Part shown: in pieces, positions 13,612-17,422 of the stretch | Layout of the letters: every line of letters starts with the position of its first letter | How positions within the stretch are numbered: position 1 is the stretch's first letter | Assembly: GCA_025980355.1 (NCBI GenBank) | Contig: JAICXR010000017.1 | Span: 1 to 17,422, forward strand | Direction: 5' to 3' | Length of the DNA: 17,422 bases | Origin: Chloroflexota bacterium | Lineage (GTDB): Bacteria; Chloroflexota; UBA4733 | The notes under the pieces: generated by a model | Databases searched by the model: none | What the model was told of the DNA's origin: nothing | Seen by the model: the letters and a program-made list of their open reading frames with translations, nothing else | Translations under genes and position numbers: made by a program

Positions 13612-15078
13612 TTACAACTCCTTCGCGTGCGCGGCCGCCAACCGGTCGGCCCAGGCGGTGCGGCCGGTGGCGCGCAGGCGTTCGACATAGGCCGGCAGGT
13701 GGCCGCGCGTGTGCAGCGGGCCGCCTTCCTGGATTACCGTCCACATCGGGTCCTGGCCGTGCGTGGCGGTGGTCATCATCTGACCGTACCAGGTGTCCAG
13801 CATCGTCAGGGCCGCGCCGACGAGGTCGGGGCGGTCGGGGGCCAGGTCGTGCTGCTCGTGCGGGTCGGCGGCCAGGTCGAACAGCAGGTGCGCCGGGAAG
13901 CCGTGGTAGCCGTCGTGGTAGGAGCGCATGAAGAGGTAGTGATCGAAACGCACCGACCGCTGGCAGGCCCAGGCGCCCTGGGAGACGACCAGGTAGTCGC
14001 GGCCACCGGCCCGGCCCTCGCGGAAGCTGGGGGCGAAGCTAGCGCCGTCCCAGATCGCCGGCACCTTGCCACCGGCGAGTTCGATCAGGGTCGCCGCGAC
14101 GTCCGGCGCGTAGTGCAGGCCGGGATCGACGCGACCCTGCTGGGTATCGGTGACGCCGGGCCAGCAGAGGATGCCCGGCACGTGCGTCGTGAACTCGTCG
14201 GCGGTCTGGTGATCGCCGTAGATGTTCAACTCGCCCAGGCATTCGCCGTGGTCGGAGGAGAGGAAGATGGCGGTATCGTCCAGGACGCCCTGGTCGGCGA
14301 GGGCGTTGAGCAACCGCCCGACGTGGTCGTCGGCGTAGCGCACGCCCGTGTCGTAGCCGTCGAATACCCGGCGTACATCCGCCATCGAGGCCGCCTCACC
14401 GGGCTGGCGGGGAAGGCGGGGGTTGGGACGGGAGTCGTAGCCCAGGATTTCGCGGGCGGAGTGGGGACCGACGCCGGCCCAGTGTTGCCGGCGCACCTCC
14501 TCGGTCAGCCAGGCCGGCAGCGGCTCGTCGCGGAACGGCTCGCCGTAGGCCTCCGGCGTGCGGTAGGGCGTGTGCGGGTCCCAGAGGTTGACGTGCAGGA
14601 ACCAGTTGTCCTGGCCGGCGTTGCGGGCGAGCCAGTCCAGGGCCACCGGCGTCACCTCGTCGGCCCGCTCGCCGCCGCTCCGGCCGGTGTTGTAGATCTC
14701 GTTGAAGTTGGCGTACCAGTGCCAGGCGGCGTGGCGCTCGCCGAAGGGGCTGACCGTCACCGTGCGCAGGCCCGCCTGGCGCAGGCAGGCCATCCAACTG
14801 GTGCGGCCAAGCGTCGATTTGAACTGGCGGCCCGTGCCCTCGATGAACGGGTCGGCGGCGGCGCCGCCGTGGTTGATGACGCCGGTGTGGATGCCGAAGC
14901 GGCCGGAGAAGAGCGCCGTGCGGCTGGGCAGGCAGGGCACGTCGGTGGCGTAGCAGTTGTCGAGCCGCACCCCGCGTTGGGCCAGGGCGTCGATGTTGGG
15001 ACTGGTTCGGCGGTGGTAGCCGTAGCAGCCGAGGTGGTCGGGCCGGAGGGAATCGATGTCGATGTAGAGGACGCGCAC
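13612..15078 (-). CDS. Sulfatase family hydrolase (formylglycine type), probably cytoplasmic
   Basis: Members hydrolyse sulfate esters (sometimes phosphonate esters) using a cysteine or serine converted to formylglycine. The 488 residues open with VLYIDIDSLRPDHLGCYGY, giving metal ligands Asp7/Asp9 and the usual sulfatase first strand. Residues 49-53 are C-L-P-S-R, the C-x-P-S-R maturation motif with Cys49 as the modified residue. WDPHTPY (around His169) and SSDHGE (Asp276-His277) supply further active-site residues. There is no signal peptide, so it should act inside the cell, after import by the linked transporter. The start is GTG at 15078, after AAAGGAAAG. It lies 26 bp after the ROK regulator gene. 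No maturation enzyme gene is nearby. The exact substrate, and sulfatase versus related phosphonate hydrolase, cannot be settled. Confidence 0.9.
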   Translation of the reverse strand: MRVLYIDIDSLRPDHLGCYGYHRRTSPNIDALAQRGVRLDNCYATDVPCLPSRTALFSGRFGIHTGVINHGGAAADPFIEGTGRQFKSTLGRTSWMACLRQAGLRTVTVSPFGERHAAWHWYANFNEIYNTGRSGGERADEVTPVALDWLARNAGQDNWFLHVNLWDPHTPYRTPEAYGEPFRDEPLPAWLTEEVRRQHWAGVGPHSAREILGYDSRPNPRLPRQPGEAASMADVRRVFDGYDTGVRYADDHVGRLLNALADQGVLDDTAIFLSSDHGECLGELNIYGDHQTADEFTTHVPGILCWPGVTDTQQGRVDPGLHYAPDVAATLIELAGGKVPAIWDGASFAPSFREGRAGGRDYLVVSQGAWACQRSVRFDHYLFMRSYHDGYHGFPAHLLFDLAADPHEQHDLAPDRPDLVGAALTMLDTWYGQMMTTATHGQDPMWTVIQEGGPLHTRGHLPAYVERLRATGRTAWADRLAAAHAKEL

Positions 15079-15104
15079 GAGTGTTTCTTTCCTTTCGGGA
15101 AACG

Positions 15105-16352
15105 TCAGGCCACGATGTCGTGGCGATCAGGCAAGGGGGCGCGGAAGAATTCGCGCAGGGCCAGCGTCGCCGCGCCGATCACGGGTGCGTCCGGCAAGGC
15201 GGCGACTTCCAACCGAAAGTTCTCCCGCATCACGGCCATCGCGCGTCGCTGGACCTCCTGGCGTACCGGCCCGAGCAGCAGGTCGCTGGCGCGGGCGAGA
15301 TCGCGGCCAATCAAGATCAGCTCGGGGTCGAAGGCGTGGAAGAGGTTGGTCATTGCCGCCGCCAGGTGACGGGCGACATCGGCCATAATGCGAGTTGCCA
15401 GGTCATCGCCGGCGCCGGCGGCGGCGATGACGTCGTCCAGCGTCAACCGATCGGCGCTGCGGGCGCCGGCGCGCAGCGCCGACGGCTCGCCGGACATCAG
15501 GGCGGCGCGCACCGCCGCGAGGACGCGCGGCACGGCGACGTACATTTCCAGGCAGCCGTAGTTTCCGCAGGCGCAGCGCGGCCCGGCCAGATTGACGCTC
15601 ATGTGCCCGAGCTCGCCGGCCAGGTCGTGCGCGCCGTGGTAGAGGTCGCCATCGAGCACCAGCCCGCCGCCGACCCCGGTGCCGACCGTCAGCAGCGCGA
15701 AGTTCGCAATGCCCTGCCCGGCGCCGAACCAGAGCTCGGCCAGGGTGCTGGTGTTGCCGTTGTTGTCGAAATAGGTGGGGAGACCGAAGCGGGCGGCCAC
15801 CTCCTGGCGCAGGGCCAGGCCGTCCCAGGCGCCGTAGGCCGGCGGCGCCAGGTAGCGGCCGCTGCTGAAGCTGACCCGACCGGGGGCGCCGATGCCGATG
15901 CCGACCAGCGCCTGGCGATCGGGGGCGGGCAGGGTGGCCAGCAGCCGCTGCACCATGGCCCCAACCGTGGAGAGCACGACCGCACCGTCCAACCAGGGCC
16001 CGGCCGGCTCGGCGAACCGTTCCATAATTCGTCCGGACAGGTCGACGATGGCGCCGGTGATCGAATCACGGGCCAGATCGAGGCCCAACGTCAACCGGGC
16101 GGACGGATTGACTTCCAGGAAGATCGGCCGCCGTCCGACCCTCGACGTCCCCTGGCCGGTCTCTTCGACGAGTCGGGCCGCCAGCAACTCTTCCACGATA
16201 TTGGTGACCGTCGCGGCGTTCAGGCCGGTCTGCCGGGCGAGGTCGATGCGCGCGATCGGCCCCACGTCTCGGACTATGCGGAAGACCGTTGATCGGTTCC
16301 GCAGCTTGACGGCCCGATGGTTGATGCCACGGTAGGTTTCGGCCACCGTCAA
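15105..16352 (-). CDS. ROK-family transcriptional repressor (NagC/XylR/Mlc-like)
   Basis: An N-terminal winged helix-turn-helix (NHRAVKLRNRSTVFRIV, then IARIDLARQTGLNAATVTNIV) precedes a ROK sugar-binding domain. The ROK signature is intact: GELGHMSVN with the zinc-site histidine, then C-A-C-G-N-Y-G-C-L-E supplying three cysteines. The kinase functions look lost. The phosphate loop reads LGLDLARDSITG, not DxGGTxxR, and the catalytic DNDAN motif is DNNGN. It should therefore bind a sugar and DNA without phosphorylating. The frame is open to a TTG at 16394, but that codon overlaps the promoter -10 box, so a downstream start is required. TTG 16352 (415 residues) or GTG 16346 (413) fit; 16352 is given because AGGA lies 11 bases before it. 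It probably controls this transporter-sulfatase operon and itself. Confidence 0.9.
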   Translation of the reverse strand: MTVAETYRGINHRAVKLRNRSTVFRIVRDVGPIARIDLARQTGLNAATVTNIVEELLAARLVEETGQGTSRVGRRPIFLEVNPSARLTLGLDLARDSITGAIVDLSGRIMERFAEPAGPWLDGAVVLSTVGAMVQRLLATLPAPDRQALVGIGIGAPGRVSFSSGRYLAPPAYGAWDGLALRQEVAARFGLPTYFDNNGNTSTLAELWFGAGQGIANFALLTVGTGVGGGLVLDGDLYHGAHDLAGELGHMSVNLAGPRCACGNYGCLEMYVAVPRVLAAVRAALMSGEPSALRAGARSADRLTLDDVIAAAGAGDDLATRIMADVARHLAAAMTNLFHAFDPELILIGRDLARASDLLLGPVRQEVQRRAMAVMRENFRLEVAALPDAPVIGAATLALREFFRAPLPDRHDIVA

Positions 16353-16393
16353 CGCTGCTACCGTCCTGTTCTGAACCCTCGCTCGGCTCGGCA

Positions 16394-16422
16394 ATAATAG
16401 GTTGATGGACAGGTTAAATCAA
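16394..16422 (-). promoter_or_regulatory. Promoter of the ROK-sulfatase-transporter operon, with possible operator
   Basis: On the minus strand TTGATT (16422-16417), a 17-bp spacer and TATTAT (16399-16394) form a strong sigma-70-like promoter, 4 of 6 and 5 of 6 to consensus. Transcription should begin near 16387. An inverted repeat TTGAT-N11-ATCAA (16402-16422) covers the -35 box and spacer, where a repressor would block RNA polymerase. Autoregulation by the ROK protein is inferred. Confidence 0.65.
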
Positions 16423-16605
16423 ACGCTGGCATACTGCGTCTGGCTAGCCCATTCGGGGGGCGCCGTCGGAACAATCCGGAACAGGTTGCTTGGCGCGACA
16501 AACCAATGATGTTGAAGCCCGGTGCCTCGTCCGGACGACGGCTCGGTCGCACGGGGTTGCTTGTCCGGTCGAGCGTGCCGGAGGTGCGGGGAGTGTTAGG
16601 TACAT

Positions 16606-16616
16606 GTTGCTATGAT
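16606..16616 (+). promoter_or_regulatory. Extended -10 promoter of the aldolase-like gene
   Basis: TGC-TATGAT (-10 box at 16611-16616, with TG at 16608-16609) is an almost perfect extended -10 element. No -35 box is evident at 17 or 18 bp upstream. Transcription would begin near 16623 and give a leader of about 54 bases holding the AGGAGGG ribosome site (16660-16666). Confidence 0.5.
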
Positions 16617-16676
16617 CTGTTGCCATATGGAGTGCGTGACGCGCGGATGGCCCGGCGTCAGGAGGGAGCAGCGATC

Positions 16677-17417
16677 GTGGCTACCGTCGATACCTACGCT
16701 CTGGCCCCGCGCTTTGGGAAGTACCTGCGGGTGACCGACGTCACCGATGCCCTGGATGCGGTGGGGCGCGCCGATCTGACCCTGCTCGATCCCGCGATCC
16801 GTCCCCTCTGGTTCGGCATGAAGTTCTGGGGACCGGCCGTCACCATGCGGGTGGTCCCGACGAACCAGCGCATGCCGGTGCTGACGCGGGAGGAGGCGCG
16901 CCGCTCCCACGGCATCTGGAACGAGATGACCGGTCGCGGTCTGCGCCTGCAGGAACACGTGCGGCCCGGTTGTGTGGTCGTCACTTCCACCAATGGCGCC
17001 CGGGAAACAGGCTACTGGGGGTCGAACAACAGCATGGGGATGCAGGCGGCGGGTGCGGTGGGCATCGTCACGGAAGGGCAGTGCCGCGACACCGATGAAG
17101 TCATTCTGCAACGATCGCCGGTCGCTTGTCGTGCTATCGGACGCACGATCATTCCCGGCCGCGTGGAACTCGTCGACCTCGAAGTGCCGGTCGGCTGCGG
17201 GGGCGTGTTGGTGCGTCCGGGCGACATCGTCGGCTGCGACTGGGATGGCGTGATCGTCGTGCCCCAGGAACTTGCGGCGGAGGTGCTGGCAATCGCCGCC
17301 CACATTGCCATTGACGACAAGAAGGGGCGCCGCAAGCTCTACGAACGCCTCGGTAAGGCGCCCGACGAGACCGTCGACGCCGCCGCGGCGGAGCGGTATT
17401 ACCGGGACATCTTGTGA
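16677..17417 (+). CDS. RraA / HMG-CHA aldolase-like family protein
   Basis: The family includes class II pyruvate aldolases for 4-hydroxy-4-methyl-2-oxoglutarate and related acids, and RNase E inhibitor RraA. The 246 residues show the family order: an N-terminal VTDVTDALDAVGR, a middle GYWGSNNSMGMQAAGAVGIVTEG, then C-R-D (Arg137-Asp138, the substrate and metal-site pair). GCGGVLVRPGDIVGCDWDGVIVVP closes the fold. Keeping R-D and the preceding G suggests an enzyme rather than a pure RNase E inhibitor. The start is GTG 16677, ten bases after AGGAGGG. An in-frame ATG at 16647 lacks a comparable site. It is divergent from the ROK gene, so a role in breakdown of a sugar acid linked to that locus is plausible. 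The exact substrate is unknown. Confidence 0.85.
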   Translation: MATVDTYALAPRFGKYLRVTDVTDALDAVGRADLTLLDPAIRPLWFGMKFWGPAVTMRVVPTNQRMPVLTREEARRSHGIWNEMTGRGLRLQEHVRPGCVVVTSTNGARETGYWGSNNSMGMQAAGAVGIVTEGQCRDTDEVILQRSPVACRAIGRTIIPGRVELVDLEVPVGCGGVLVRPGDIVGCDWDGVIVVPQELAAEVLAIAAHIAIDDKKGRRKLYERLGKAPDETVDAAAAERYYRDIL

Positions 17418-17422
17418 GCGCC

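Larger units (their letters stand above)
16353..16676. other. Divergent regulatory region between the ROK and aldolase-like genes
   Basis: This 324-bp gap holds the two divergent promoters listed separately and no convincing gene. Open frames running from 16506 into the aldolase-like gene lie upstream of its promoter and are not used. Palindromic words present are GGCTAGCC (16442-16449) and a 12-bp perfect palindrome TCGTCCGGACGA (16527-16538). A 9-bp direct repeat, GGTTGCTTG, occurs at 16484 and 16555. These are candidate binding sites only. Confidence 0.6.

Noticed and set aside
13330..15369. 679-codon open frame on the plus strand opposite the sulfatase and neighbouring genes
   Set aside because: It crosses two intergenic gaps and covers parts of several real genes; its sequence is Val/Gly/Ala/Arg-rich filler. 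The sulfatase on the other strand has intact motifs.
16506..16676. N-terminal extension of the aldolase-like protein
   Set aside because: It lies across the extended -10 promoter and before the AGGAGGG site, and has no family similarity; GTG 16677 is the better start.

Overview
The window is GC-rich bacterial chromosome, densely coded, with many GTG and TTG starts. The best lineage guess is Chloroflexota, perhaps a Thermomicrobia-like member. That rests on overall protein flavour, the sugar lipoprotein with a long Ala/Thr/Ser linker, and the combination of genes. It is an inference; no rRNA or other decisive marker is present.

Left part (1-2359, + strand): the C-terminal half of SufB, then SufD, the scaffold proteins of SUF Fe-S cluster assembly. 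A 165-bp element made of two inverted 45-bp copies of a palindromic unit (REPIN-like) separates them. SufC is not between them and would have to lie outside the window.

Middle (about 2376-7795, + strand): an F-type ATP synthase operon in the order atpZ-atpI-atpF(b)-atpB(a)-atpE(c)-atpH(delta)-atpA(alpha)-atpG(gamma), behind a good promoter candidate. Start and stop codons overlap across Z/I/F/B. The b gene precedes the a gene, and the operon stops after gamma: beta (atpD) and epsilon (atpC) are absent and must be encoded elsewhere. A 9-bp-stem hairpin follows gamma. A cysteine desulfurase comes next, the sulfur donor that would serve SUF, possibly read from a leaderless promoter. A C-terminally membrane-anchored DUF2382 protein follows.

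Right part (9786-17417): a minus-strand cluster transcribed right to left. It holds a ROK-family repressor, a cytoplasmic-type sulfatase, a possible 56-residue ORF, two CUT1 sugar ABC permeases and a sugar-binding lipoprotein. No transporter ATPase gene and no sulfatase-maturation gene are present. A good sigma-70-like promoter precedes the repressor gene, and its position rules out the most upstream start codon. A RraA/HMG-aldolase-like gene is transcribed divergently from its own extended -10 promoter. Together these look like a regulated uptake and catabolism locus for a sugar or sugar acid, possibly sulfated.

No tRNA, rRNA, CRISPR array, transposase or phage gene was seen. The features most worth a second look are the rearranged, split ATP synthase operon with its unusual gamma and c residues, the REPIN-like element, and the small ORF with an inverted repeat between sulfatase and permease.
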